Positions 8,666 to 16,840 of a DNA stretch of 64,000 bases are shown one piece after another. The DNA comes from Oscillospiraceae bacterium (GTDB lineage: Bacteria > Bacillota > Clostridia > UMGS1840 > HGM11507). Location: the NCBI GenBank assembly GCA_015068525.1, contig SVKJ01000002.1:95759-159758 (forward strand). Direction: 5' to 3'. A model generated the notes under the pieces. The model was not told the origin of the DNA and did not search any database. It saw only the letters and a list, made by a program, of their open reading frames with translations. Each line of letters begins with the position of its first letter. The stretch's first letter is position 1. A program made the translations under genes and the position numbers.

Positions 8666-11293
8666 ATGTCTAAAAAGTATGTTTATCTATTCTCAGAAGG
8701 CGATGGCTCAATGAGAGAACTGCTTGGCGGAAAAGGTGCTAACCTTGCAGAAATGACCAAACTTGGTATGCCTGTTCCACAAGGTTTTACTGTTTCTACC
8801 GAAGCATGTACAAAATACTATGAAGATGGCAAAGTAATTAGCGACGATATCCAGAAAGAAATTTTTGAAAATATTTCTAAAATGGAAGAAATTGTCGGCA
8901 AAAAATTCGGGGATTTGGAAAATCCTTTATTAGTATCCGTTCGTTCAGGGGCAAGAGCATCTATGCCTGGTATGATGGATACTATTTTAAACTTAGGGCT
9001 TAATGAAGAAGTTGTTAATACAATTGCAAAAAAATCAGGCAATCCTCGTTGGGCTTGGGACTGTTACAGAAGATTTATTCAGATGTATTCTGATGTTGTT
9101 ATGGAAGTTGGTAAGAAATACTTTGAACAGCTTATCGACAAAATGAAAGAAGAAAAAGGTGTTACTCAGGACGTTGAACTTACTGCTGACGATTTAAAAT
9201 CACTTGCTTCTCAGTTTAAAGAAGAATATAAATTAAAAATCGGTGCAGATTTCCCTGACGATCCTAAAGAACAGCTTATGGGCGCAATTAAAGCGGTATT
9301 CCGTTCATGGGACAACCCTCGTGCAAACGTTTACAGAAGAGATAATGATATTCCTTATTCATGGGGTACAGCCGTTAACGTACAAATGATGGCTTTTGGT
9401 AATATGGGTGATACATCAGGTACAGGTGTTGCATTTACCCGTGACCCTGCTACAGGCGAAAAGAAACTTATGGGTGAATTCTTAATGAATGCTCAGGGGG
9501 AAGACGTTGTTGCAGGTGTCAGAACACCTCAGAAAATTGACCAGTTAAAAGAAGTTATGCCTGAAGTTTACGAACAGTTCGTTGGAATTTGCAATACTTT
9601 GGAAAACCACTACCGTGATATGCAGGATATGGAGTTTACTATCGAAGATAAGAAACTTTATATGCTTCAGACAAGAAACGGTAAGAGAACTGCTCAGGCA
9701 GCATTAAAAATTGCCTGCGACCTTGTTGATGAAGGTATGATTTCCGAACAGGAAGCAGTTTTAATGATAGATCCGAGAAACTTAGACACACTTTTACATC
9801 CTCAGTTTGATGCTAAAGCCCTAAAGGCTGCAACTCCAATCGGAAAAGGTCTTGGTGCATCTCCGGGCGCTGCTTGCGGTAAAGTAGTATTTACTGCTGA
9901 AGATGCAGTTATCTGGAAAGAAAAAGGCGAAAAAGTTGTTCTTGTTCGTCTTGAAACATCTCCTGAAGACATTACAGGTATGAAAGCCGCTCAGGGTATC
10001 TTAACAGTAAGAGGAGGTATGACATCTCACGCTGCAGTTGTTGCACGTGGTATGGGTACATGCTGTGTATCAGGTTGCGATGCAATCAAGATGGATGAAG
10101 AAAATAAAAAATTCGAACTTGCAGGAAAAGTATATCACGAAGGCGACTCTATCTCTATTGATGGTTCAACAGGTAATATCTATGACGGTATTATTCCTAC
10201 AGTTGATGCTGTTATAGCAGGCGAGTTCGGCAGAATTATGGCTTGGGCTGATAAGTACAGAGTATTAAAAGTAAGAACTAACGCAGATACACCTGCTGAT
10301 GCTAAAAAAGCAAGAGAACTTGGCGCAGAAGGTATCGGTTTATGCCGTACAGAGCATATGTTCTTTGAAGCTGACAGAATTGCAGCATTCAGGGAAATGA
10401 TTTGTTCAGATACAAAAGAAGAAAGAGAAGCGGCTCTTGATAAAATCTTACCAATCCAGCAGGCAGACTTTGAAGCATTATACGAAGCTTTGGAAGGAAA
10501 CCCTGTTACAATAAGATTTTTAGACCCACCTTTACACGAATTTGTTCCAACTGAAGAAGCAGATATTGAAGCACTTGCAAAAGCACAGGGCAAATCAGTT
10601 TCTGATATTAAAGATATTATTTCTTCACTTCACGAATTTAACCCAATGATGGGTCACAGAGGATGCCGTCTTGCAGTAACTTATCCTGAAATCGCTGCTA
10701 TGCAGACAAAAGCAGTTATCAAAGCGGCAATCAGTGTTTCAAGGAAACACCCTGAATGGAACATCGTTCCTGAAATTATGATTCCTCTTGTTGGCGAAGA
10801 AAAAGAATTAAAATATGTTAAAGATGTTGTTGTTTCTGTTGCAAATGAAGTAATCGCTTCTGAAGGTTCAGACCTTAAATATGAAGTTGGTACAATGATT
10901 GAAATACCAAGAGCATGTTTAACTGCTGACAAAATCGCTAAAGAAGCTGAATTCTTCTGCTTTGGTACAAACGACTTAACTCAGATGACATTTGGTTTCT
11001 CAAGAGATGATGCAGGTAAATTCTTAGATGCATACTATGATACAAAAATATTTGAAAATGACCCGTTTGCTAAACTTGACCAGACAGGTGTAGGAAGACT
11101 TATGGAAATGGCAATTAAAATGGGTAAAGAAGTTCGTCCTGAACTTCATATCGGTATATGCGGAGAACACGGCGGTGACCCTCAAACAGTTGAATATTGT
11201 CATAAGATTGGGTTAACTTATGTTTCCTGCTCACCATACAGAGTGCCGATAGCAAGACTTGCAGCAGCACAGGCAGCACTTAAGAAAGCGTAA
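8666..11293 (+). CDS. ppdK: Pyruvate, phosphate dikinase
   Basis: Cytoplasmic enzyme interconverting pyruvate + ATP + Pi with phosphoenolpyruvate + AMP + PPi; in anaerobes it often runs in the glycolytic, PPi-saving direction. The 875-residue length is standard. The nucleotide-binding domain opens with GGKGANLAEMTKLGMPVP. The phosphorylated His455 is in GGMTSHAAVVARGMG, and the catalytic Cys832 lies in HIGICGEHGGDP of the PEP-binding barrel. AGGAGG lies 9 bp before the ATG. It is monocistronic: promoter upstream, strong terminator immediately after. Its last codons plus terminator are duplicated 1.47 kb downstream. Confidence 0.98.
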   Translation: MSKKYVYLFSEGDGSMRELLGGKGANLAEMTKLGMPVPQGFTVSTEACTKYYEDGKVISDDIQKEIFENISKMEEIVGKKFGDLENPLLVSVRSGARASMPGMMDTILNLGLNEEVVNTIAKKSGNPRWAWDCYRRFIQMYSDVVMEVGKKYFEQLIDKMKEEKGVTQDVELTADDLKSLASQFKEEYKLKIGADFPDDPKEQLMGAIKAVFRSWDNPRANVYRRDNDIPYSWGTAVNVQMMAFGNMGDTSGTGVAFTRDPATGEKKLMGEFLMNAQGEDVVAGVRTPQKIDQLKEVMPEVYEQFVGICNTLENHYRDMQDMEFTIEDKKLYMLQTRNGKRTAQAALKIACDLVDEGMISEQEAVLMIDPRNLDTLLHPQFDAKALKAATPIGKGLGASPGAACGKVVFTAEDAVIWKEKGEKVVLVRLETSPEDITGMKAAQGILTVRGGMTSHAAVVARGMGTCCVSGCDAIKMDEENKKFELAGKVYHEGDSISIDGSTGNIYDGIIPTVDAVIAGEFGRIMAWADKYRVLKVRTNADTPADAKKARELGAEGIGLCRTEHMFFEADRIAAFREMICSDTKEEREAALDKILPIQQADFEALYEALEGNPVTIRFLDPPLHEFVPTEEADIEALAKAQGKSVSDIKDIISSLHEFNPMMGHRGCRLAVTYPEIAAMQTKAVIKAAISVSRKHPEWNIVPEIMIPLVGEEKELKYVKDVVVSVANEVIASEGSDLKYEVGTMIEIPRACLTADKIAKEAEFFCFGTNDLTQMTFGFSRDDAGKFLDAYYDTKIFENDPFAKLDQTGVGRLMEMAIKMGKEVRPELHIGICGEHGGDPQTVEYCHKIGLTYVSCSPYRVPIARLAAAQAALKKA

Positions 11294-11374
11294 AAATAGT
11301 CTGGAACGTGCAAAGTAAATATTATGTGGGGATGCGAAAGCATCCCCTTTTTTTATAAGGTATAAATTCCTTGC
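11270..11374 (+). repeat. Left copy of the ppdK-3'-end direct repeat
   Basis: This 105-bp segment spans the last seven codons of ppdK, its stop and its terminator. It matches 12741-12846 with only three substitutions and one extra T. The two copies flank the HTH/GHKL-ATPase gene in direct orientation. Confidence 0.9.
11328..11354 (+). terminator. ppdK terminator
   Basis: GGGGATGC-GAAA-GCATCCCC with a GNRA-like tetraloop followed by seven T. Confidence 0.9.
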
Positions 11375-11601
11375 AAAATTTATTGAATTAAACACTTTGC
11401 ACTTTGAACAAATTTAACCTCTCGACGTATCTTAATACGCCTTCGGATTAAATTCGTCCAATCCAAACAATTTTTCCTGCTTTCGTTTGACGCTCGAGGG
11501 CATAAAGCCCATCGTCCGTCAAAAAGAAAGCGTAAAAAAGGATGCGAAAGCATTCTTTTTTAATTAGGAATTAGAAATGAAGGTACACTTATAAAAATGA
11601 T
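11375..11601. other. Gene-free gap with a third, partial terminator copy
   Basis: No gene is seen here. The gap contains a palindrome at about 11484-11524 (TTTGACG...CGTCAAA with inner GGGCATAAAGCCC). At 11524-11561 there is a shortened copy of the ppdK tail (AAGAAAGCGTAAAAAA followed by GGATGCGAAAGCATTC and T6). A half array of TTAGGAA-type heptamers follows (11562-11582). Confidence 0.6.
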
Positions 11602-11658
11602 AGTTATTCGTTTTAAATTTAATTAAAACGAATAACTTTTTGTTTAAAACGAATAACT
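11602..11658. promoter_or_regulatory. Three-half-site operator
   Basis: AGTTATTCGTTTTA (11602-11615) is the exact reverse complement of TAAAACGAATAACT at 11624-11637. A third identical copy lies at 11645-11658 and abuts the -35 box. Centre-to-centre spacing is 22 and 21 bp, about two helical turns. This is the likely binding site of the HTH protein encoded just downstream. Confidence 0.75.
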
Positions 11659-11659
11659 A

Positions 11660-11688
11660 TTGACTTATAATGAATTTTAATGTAAAAT
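11660..11688 (+). promoter_or_regulatory. Promoter of the HTH/GHKL-ATPase gene
   Basis: TTGACT (11660-11665), 17 bp, TAAAAT (11683-11688). The third operator half-site ends one base before the -35 box, so occupancy should interfere with RNA polymerase. Confidence 0.75.
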
Positions 11689-11722
11689 ATACATATAATA
11701 TAAATTAAGAAAGGGTGGTAAT

Positions 11723-12754
11723 GTGAAATTTAATGATGAAAAAAAGAAAAGTATTATCTTATACCTTCTTGAAAAAATTGAACAAAAAGAAGTAAACCCT
11801 TCGCAAATAGTATCTGAGGCGTTTAATATCAATAGAAATACTGTTCATACTTATATTAATCAGTTGGTTTCTGAGAATGTTATAAAAAGAGTGAAACGCG
11901 GTATATATGAATTGATTGAAACTACTTATGAATATTCTTTTTCAAGGAGCAAGGAAGAAATAAAAAACGAAACTCACATATATAACTTAACTCTTAAACA
12001 GCATATTGAAGAGTTTTCTTCCAACATACAGGAAATATGGGAATATGCTTTCAGTGAAATGGTAAACAATGTTATTGACCATTCGGAAGCAAAAAATATG
12101 ATTATAATTATAAAAAAGAATTTTTTAAATACACGTGTATTCATAGCCGACAATGGCATTGGAATTTTTGAAAAAATCAAAAATTATTTCGAATTGCCGA
12201 CATTGGATGATGCAATATGTGAACTTTTCAAAGGGAAACTTACAACAGATAAGGCTAACCATTCGGGCGAAGGAATTTTTTTCAGTTCAAAACTAATGGA
12301 TAATTTTGCAATATTTTCTGATGATAAAATTTTTACTACCGATAAATTTCACAGCAGTAATATAATCAGTTTTCCAAATGAAAAAGATTCTGCTGCTACC
12401 GTTGTTATGATGAAACTTTCCAATTATTCACATAAAAAAAGCAAAGAAGTTTTTGATAAATACTCAGATGTAGACGGAGGTTTTACAAAAACAATCATAC
12501 CATTAAAAAATGTTTTTGATGCTTCGCCTGTATCACGTTCTCAGGCAAGAAGAATTTTAAGCAGTCTTGATAAGTTTAAAGAAATTGTACTTGATTTTGA
12601 TATGATTGAATGGATTGGTCAGGGATTTGCACATCAGATTTTTGTAGTATTTAAAAATCAACAGCCACAAATACAAATTATTCCGGTTAATATGAATGAA
12701 GATGTAACCAAAATGTACTATCATGTTATAAATACCGAGGCAGGCAACACTTAA
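11723..12754 (+). CDS. HTH / GHKL-ATPase / STAS-like (DUF4325) regulator
   Basis: The 343-residue protein has three parts. The first is an N-terminal winged-helix region (about 1-62; PSQIVSEAFNINRNTVHTYI, then LVSENVIKRVKRGIYEL). The second is a histidine-kinase-type ATPase fold (about 85-200) with N-box EMVNNVIDHSEA, G1 ADNGIGIF and a G2-like SGEGIFFSS. The third is a C-terminal DUF4325 STAS-like domain (about 255-335; SRSQARRILSSLDKF, VLDFDMIEWIGQGFAHQIF). There is no phospho-acceptor H-box, so it is more like an anti-sigma/SpoIIAB-type ATPase joined to a STAS module than a sensor kinase. Start is GTG behind AAGGGTGG. Its last codons lie inside the repeated ppdK tail, suggesting it was inserted there. 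The target is unknown; autoregulation is inferred. Confidence 0.85.
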   Translation: MKFNDEKKKSIILYLLEKIEQKEVNPSQIVSEAFNINRNTVHTYINQLVSENVIKRVKRGIYELIETTYEYSFSRSKEEIKNETHIYNLTLKQHIEEFSSNIQEIWEYAFSEMVNNVIDHSEAKNMIIIIKKNFLNTRVFIADNGIGIFEKIKNYFELPTLDDAICELFKGKLTTDKANHSGEGIFFSSKLMDNFAIFSDDKIFTTDKFHSSNIISFPNEKDSAATVVMMKLSNYSHKKSKEVFDKYSDVDGGFTKTIIPLKNVFDASPVSRSQARRILSSLDKFKEIVLDFDMIEWIGQGFAHQIFVVFKNQQPQIQIIPVNMNEDVTKMYYHVINTEAGNT

Positions 12755-12846
12755 GAAAGCGTAAAAATAGTCTGGAACGTGCAAAGTAAATATTATGTGG
12801 GGATGCGAAAGCATCCTCTTTTTTTATTAAGGTATAAATGCCTTGC
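12741..12846 (+). repeat. Right copy of the ppdK-3'-end direct repeat
   Basis: Copy of 11270-11374, including codons for ALKKA-like residues, the stop and the hairpin GGGGATGCGAAAGCATCC followed by T7 (12799-12826). It provides the stop codon (12752-12754, another frame) and terminator of the regulator gene. Confidence 0.9.
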
Positions 12847-12863
12847 GTTTTTAATTACAAAAC

Positions 12864-12942
12864 AAAATGGACGCAAAAGGGACAGACCCTAAAACGTCCA
12901 AAAAATGGACGCAATGGGGTCTGTCCCTTTTGCGTCCATTTT
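12864..12942. repeat. Perfect 26-bp inverted repeat (nested palindrome)
   Basis: Arms 12864-12889 and 12917-12942 are exact reverse complements (AAAATGGACGCAAAAGGGAC...). The 27-bp centre holds a second small palindrome, CGTCCA/TGGACG. No T-tract follows. It resembles the repeats associated with REP/IS200-like transposases, which is an inference. Confidence 0.8.
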
Positions 12943-12976
12943 GATAGGTTTATATACCAAAATTATTTATTATTCA

Positions 12977-13008
12977 TTGTAGAAAACGACCTTAAGTGTC
13001 GCTGCACT
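12977..13008. repeat. TTGTAG...CGACC palindromic repeat
   Basis: TTGTAGAAAACGACCTTAAG followed by TGTCGCTGCACTA. Related to 5485-5516, 37369-37401 and 40455-40484. It reaches the era stop codon. Confidence 0.55.
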
Positions 13009-13885
13009 ACTCGGTAAACCCGAAGTTTTTAAGTAAAACTAAGTTATCTCTCCAGCCTTCTTTTACTTTTACCCAAAGGTTTAAGAAGACTTTTTTACCT
13101 AATAGTTTTTCCATATCGTATCTTGATTTGATGCCGATATTTTTTAAAAGTTCTCCGCCTTTTCCGATTATAATTCCCTTGTGGGACTGCTTTTCACAAT
13201 ATATTGTAATATCGAGATTTACCTTATTTTGCATTTCCTCCATATTGCTTACTTCAATTGCAATTCCGTGAGGTATCTCTTTTTCAAGCGCCCATAAAAG
13301 TTTTTCTCTTACAATTTCTGAAAGTCTTTGCTTTATGGGAGAGTCGGTTATCATATCTTCGGGAAAGAACATAGGCCCTTCCTGCAAAAATTTTTTGATT
13401 TCATCTGTAAGAATTGAAAGACCATCTTTAGTTTTTGCACTTACAGGAATTATTGCACTAAAGTCATAAGCGTCTTTGTACTTTTCAATTATAGAAAAAA
13501 GCCTGTCTTTTCTAATTGTATCAATTTTATTTATAACTAAAATTGCAGGAATTTTTAAATTTTTTAAACTTTCAATAATTTTTTCTTCGCTTTTTCCGAC
13601 ATTGTCTACAGGCTCAACAACAAGCAGTGCAACATCGGTATCATTAAGAGAATCTTTTGCCTCGTTAATCATAAAATCTCCCAGTCTTGTTTTGGGATTA
13701 TGAATTCCCGGTGTATCGGTAAAGACAATCTGAATATCCTCTTCATTTTTTATGCCCATAATTCTGTATCTTGTTGTCTGAGGCTTGTTTGATATAATTG
13801 CAATTTTTTCTCCGATTAATGAATTAACAAGAGTGGATTTTCCCGCATTAGTTCTTCCTACAACACTCACAAAACCGCTTTTCAT
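13007..13885 (-). CDS. era: GTPase Era
   Basis: Essential Ras-like GTPase that binds the 3' end of 16S rRNA during 30S assembly. The 292-residue product has G1 GRTNAGKS (10-18), G3 DTPG, G4 NKID, and the C-terminal type-2 KH domain with GIIIGKGGELLKNIG. Length is typical. It is the last gene of coaE-M18-era, 14 bp after the aminopeptidase gene, with GGGGG as its ribosome binding site. The stop codon lies inside a small palindromic repeat. Confidence 0.97.
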   Translation of the reverse strand: MKSGFVSVVGRTNAGKSTLVNSLIGEKIAIISNKPQTTRYRIMGIKNEEDIQIVFTDTPGIHNPKTRLGDFMINEAKDSLNDTDVALLVVEPVDNVGKSEEKIIESLKNLKIPAILVINKIDTIRKDRLFSIIEKYKDAYDFSAIIPVSAKTKDGLSILTDEIKKFLQEGPMFFPEDMITDSPIKQRLSEIVREKLLWALEKEIPHGIAIEVSNMEEMQNKVNLDITIYCEKQSHKGIIIGKGGELLKNIGIKSRYDMEKLLGKKVFLNLWVKVKEGWRDNLVLLKNFGFTE

Positions 13886-13899
13886 ATAAACCCCCGAAA

Positions 13900-15276
13900 T
13901 TATATTTTTTCAAAAAATGCTTTGTAGCCTTTATATGCCATATATATGTCATACTTTGCCGCAACCTCATAAGGCGAATGCATTGAAAGGAGCGGAACTC
14001 CGCAGTCAATAACATCACAGCCTAAATTTGCAACAAACTGAGCGATTGTTCCTCCCCCGCCCTCGTCTGTTTTGCCAAGTTCACCTATTTGCCATTTAAC
14101 ATTTGCTTTGTCAAAAACTGATCTTATCTTCCCTAAAAATTCGGCGCTTGCATCAGATGAGCCTGATTTACCTCTTGCCCCTGTATATTTCATAACAGCA
14201 ACCCCTCCGTTTAAGAAAACGGAATTATTCTTCTCAAAAACTTCGGCAAAATTAGGGTCGTAAGCTGCGCATACATCGGCAGACAAACATGCAGTATTTG
14301 TAAGCGCATCTCTTAGTTTTACATTTTGTGATTCGCAAAGTTCTTCTAATGTAAATTCAAAAAAGTTAGACTGCATACCCGTATTACCCATTGAGCCGAT
14401 TTCTTCCTTGTCAGATAAAAGAAGCATCTGAGTTTTTTCATAAGGTTTTGCGTCAAATAAAGCAATAAGACCTGCATAAGCACAAACCCTGTCGTCCTGA
14501 CCGTAAGCGGCAACAAGACTTCCGTCAAGAGCCGCGTCCTTTGGAGCAAACTGCGGAACTAAAGTAAGTTCTGCACATATTAAGTCTTCTTCGGTAATAC
14601 CATACTTTTTATTTAATATATTTAAAAAGTTAAGTTTAATTCTTTCTTTTTTTTCTTCATCTTCATATGGAATAGTCGCACCAATTGCATTTAACTGCTC
14701 AGGATGAATTATTTCACTTCCCGTTTTCTTAGCCTGAGATGCACCCAAATGAGGAAGTATATCAGATATAACAAAAACAGGGTCTTTCTCGTCCTCCCCT
14801 ATAACCACATCAACGCATTTTCCACTTTTTAGAACGACTGTTCCAAAAAGGGATAACGGAATAATCGGCCACTGGTATTTTTTAATTCCACCGTAATAAT
14901 GGGTTTTAATAAATAACTGCCCGTCACTTTCAAAAAGAGGGATTGGTTTTAAGTCAAGTCTTGGAGAGTCAATATGCGCACCCACTAAACTTAAGCCCTC
15001 ACTTAAAGGTTTTTTACCCATTTTAACGGCAATTAAGGCTTTTCCCCTGTTTTCAAAATAGATTTTGTCATTTTCTTTTAAATCCATTCCTCTTTCAAAT
15101 TTTTTAAAGCCGTTTTGTTCTAAAAGTTTTACAGCGTCTTTTACAAAAACTCTTTCAGTTTTTGCACCTTTTATAAATTCTTTGTACCCTTCGCAAAAAT
15201 CAAATACTTTTTTCTTTTCGGTTTTTATGGGTTTATCGTACCCTTTTTCCCTTTTTAAAAGAAGATTTTCGTTCAT
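13900..15276 (-). CDS. M18 family aminopeptidase
   Basis: Zinc aminopeptidase of the M18 (aspartyl aminopeptidase / aminopeptidase I) family, a cytosolic tetrahedral complex trimming acidic or neutral N-termini. Metal-site motifs are VGAHIDSPRLDL, DKEEIGSMGNTGM, and a C-terminal LLSMHSPYEV histidine. ATG at 15276 overlaps the coaE stop as ATGA and sits 7 bp after AAAGGATGG, giving 458 residues. The in-frame ATG at 15285 lies in that ribosome binding site and is less likely. Translational coupling to coaE is expected. Confidence 0.93.
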   Translation of the reverse strand: MNENLLLKREKGYDKPIKTEKKKVFDFCEGYKEFIKGAKTERVFVKDAVKLLEQNGFKKFERGMDLKENDKIYFENRGKALIAVKMGKKPLSEGLSLVGAHIDSPRLDLKPIPLFESDGQLFIKTHYYGGIKKYQWPIIPLSLFGTVVLKSGKCVDVVIGEDEKDPVFVISDILPHLGASQAKKTGSEIIHPEQLNAIGATIPYEDEEKKERIKLNFLNILNKKYGITEEDLICAELTLVPQFAPKDAALDGSLVAAYGQDDRVCAYAGLIALFDAKPYEKTQMLLLSDKEEIGSMGNTGMQSNFFEFTLEELCESQNVKLRDALTNTACLSADVCAAYDPNFAEVFEKNNSVFLNGGVAVMKYTGARGKSGSSDASAEFLGKIRSVFDKANVKWQIGELGKTDEGGGGTIAQFVANLGCDVIDCGVPLLSMHSPYEVAAKYDIYMAYKGYKAFFEKI

Positions 15277-15845
15277 TTTAACCATCCTTTCATAAGACTT
15301 TCGGCATCTTTTTTAAGAGCCTCAATGTCTTTTGATTCTATAATACAAGTTGCGTATTTCTTATAATCTTTTTCCTGCCTTTTAAGTCTTCCTTTTGCAG
15401 TATCTTCTGATATATTATCCCTTTTAAGTATACGTTTAAGAAGTGTTTTATAAGGTGTGTCAAAAAATATTACTTCATCGCACAGGTTTATTATTTCCAT
15501 ATCGCATAAAAGCGCACAGTCAATAACCGTAACTTTTTTATCTGATTTTTTTATTTCATTTTTAATTTTCTTTTCAATTTCCAAAAAAGTTATACTGTTT
15601 AAAAGATTAAGACTTTCTTCAGATTTAAAAACCGTATCTCCGAGTTTTTTCCTGTTAAGACTTCCGTCAGAAAGAAGATATTCTTCCCCGAACACTTTGA
15701 CAACTTTCTTAAGTGCACTGCTTCCTTTTTTCAAAAGATTTTTTCCGATTTCATCTGCATCGATTATATATGCTCCCAAGTCTTTAAGCATCAGAGCAAA
15801 TGTAGATTTTCCACTTCCCGAATACCCCATAAGTCCTACTATCAT
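15273..15845 (-). CDS. coaE: Dephospho-CoA kinase
   Basis: Last step of CoA synthesis, phosphorylating the 3'-OH of dephospho-CoA. The 190-residue protein opens with the P-loop GLMGYSGSGKST (Lys13). It has DADEIGKNLL shortly after and KRILKRDNIS in the lid region, all as in CoaE. CCGGAGG precedes the ATG. It is the first gene of a three-gene minus-strand operon. CoaD, the preceding enzyme, is encoded at 61039. Confidence 0.92.
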   Translation of the reverse strand: MIVGLMGYSGSGKSTFALMLKDLGAYIIDADEIGKNLLKKGSSALKKVVKVFGEEYLLSDGSLNRKKLGDTVFKSEESLNLLNSITFLEIEKKIKNEIKKSDKKVTVIDCALLCDMEIINLCDEVIFFDTPYKTLLKRILKRDNISEDTAKGRLKRQEKDYKKYATCIIESKDIEALKKDAESLMKGWLK

Positions 15846-15892
15846 AATAACCTCCGGTTATTAAAATTATCAGTTTGAATTTATTATACAAT

Positions 15893-15921
15893 ATTATACA
15901 ATATATTCCTTATAATTTCAA
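15893..15921 (-). promoter_or_regulatory. Promoter of the coaE-M18-era operon
   Basis: On the minus strand TTGAAA (15921-15916), a 17-bp spacer and TATAAT (15898-15893) precede coaE by about 50 bp. Confidence 0.6.
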
Positions 15922-16021
15922 ATATTATTTACAGTTTTTTATATTAAAATATATTGAAATTGACTTTGTTTTGTAGTATAATCAATATGATATAATGTAA
16001 ATTGTTAAGGAGTGGAAAATT

Positions 16022-16759
16022 ATTATTAAATTTATACTGGTTTTTATATTTTTTTATATTATTTTCAATATTATTCCCAAGTACAAATATCTTTATGTGA
16101 TGAAGGGGACAAACCTTATTTCAGAAGGCAAAGTTAAAGAAGGGCTTTTGCTTTTTGAAAAGGGTATAGAAAGTAATAAAGTCGATTATATGACAAAGAT
16201 AAGATACGCATTTTTGGAACTTAAATTCGGAGATATTAAAAAAGCAAAAAGAACGATTTTAAGAATACTTTCAGAAAAAATTCCAAACGCGACAAGATAC
16301 GAGGCAAAAGCAGTATTTGCAATAATTCTTTTTAAAGAGGGAGAACTTGAAGACGCGAAAGAAACAATGCTTTCGGTATATGAGAACTATAAAAATACCA
16401 ATATGTACTGCACACTCGGTTATTTATTCAACATTTTGGAAACTCCTGAAAACGCAGTTAAGTTTAATAAAGAAGCGTATGAATATAATAAGGACCATGC
16501 AGTTATTTTAGACAATTTAGGCCAGGCTTATTATTTACTTAAAGAAAACAAAAAAGCGAAAGAAATTTACGAAGAGGTAATGGAAAAAGATCCTAAGTTT
16601 CCCGAAGCATATTACAATTTTGGACTTGTGCTTTTAGAAGAAGGGGACAAGGTCAGGGCGAAAACAATGTTTGAAGAAGCACTTACAAAGCCTTTTCACA
16701 ATTTAACAACTGTTACAAAAGAAGAAATAGAAACTAAACTGGCATCTTGTAATATTTAA
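16022..16759 (+). CDS. Membrane-anchored TPR protein, possible ATT start
   Basis: A tetratricopeptide-repeat protein of unknown partner. Helical repeats are seen at IRYAFLELKFGDIKKAK, FAIILFKEGELEDAKETML, LDNLGQAYYLLKENKKAKEIYEEVMEKD and YYNFGLVLLEEGDKVRAKTMFEEAL. The first standard starts (GTG 16097, ATG 16100) have no ribosome binding site. A clear AAGGAG lies at 16007-16012, and the frame is open from 16001. From ATT 16019/16022/16025 it encodes a hydrophobic helix (IIKFILVFIFFYIIFNIIP) before the TPRs, which looks like a real membrane anchor. A non-AUG start such as that of infC is therefore suspected. The function is likely scaffolding at the membrane. Confidence 0.72.
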   Translation: MIKFILVFIFFYIIFNIIPKYKYLYVMKGTNLISEGKVKEGLLLFEKGIESNKVDYMTKIRYAFLELKFGDIKKAKRTILRILSEKIPNATRYEAKAVFAIILFKEGELEDAKETMLSVYENYKNTNMYCTLGYLFNILETPENAVKFNKEAYEYNKDHAVILDNLGQAYYLLKENKKAKEIYEEVMEKDPKFPEAYYNFGLVLLEEGDKVRAKTMFEEALTKPFHNLTTVTKEEIETKLASCNI

Positions 16760-16840
16760 AAAAGAGATTTTTCGGCATTGCCTGGTGAGTAAAGTTTAAG
16801 ATATTACAGGATACAAGACCAAATATAAAGGGGAATTTAC

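Noticed and set aside
12864..12942. Bidirectional terminator between the regulator and era
   Set aside because: The palindrome has no T-tract on either side, and the ppdK-tail hairpin just upstream already serves as terminator.
15960..15996. TTGACT followed by TATAAT before the TPR gene as a promoter
   Set aside because: The spacers are 11 bp (to 15977) and 25 bp (to 15991), neither usable.
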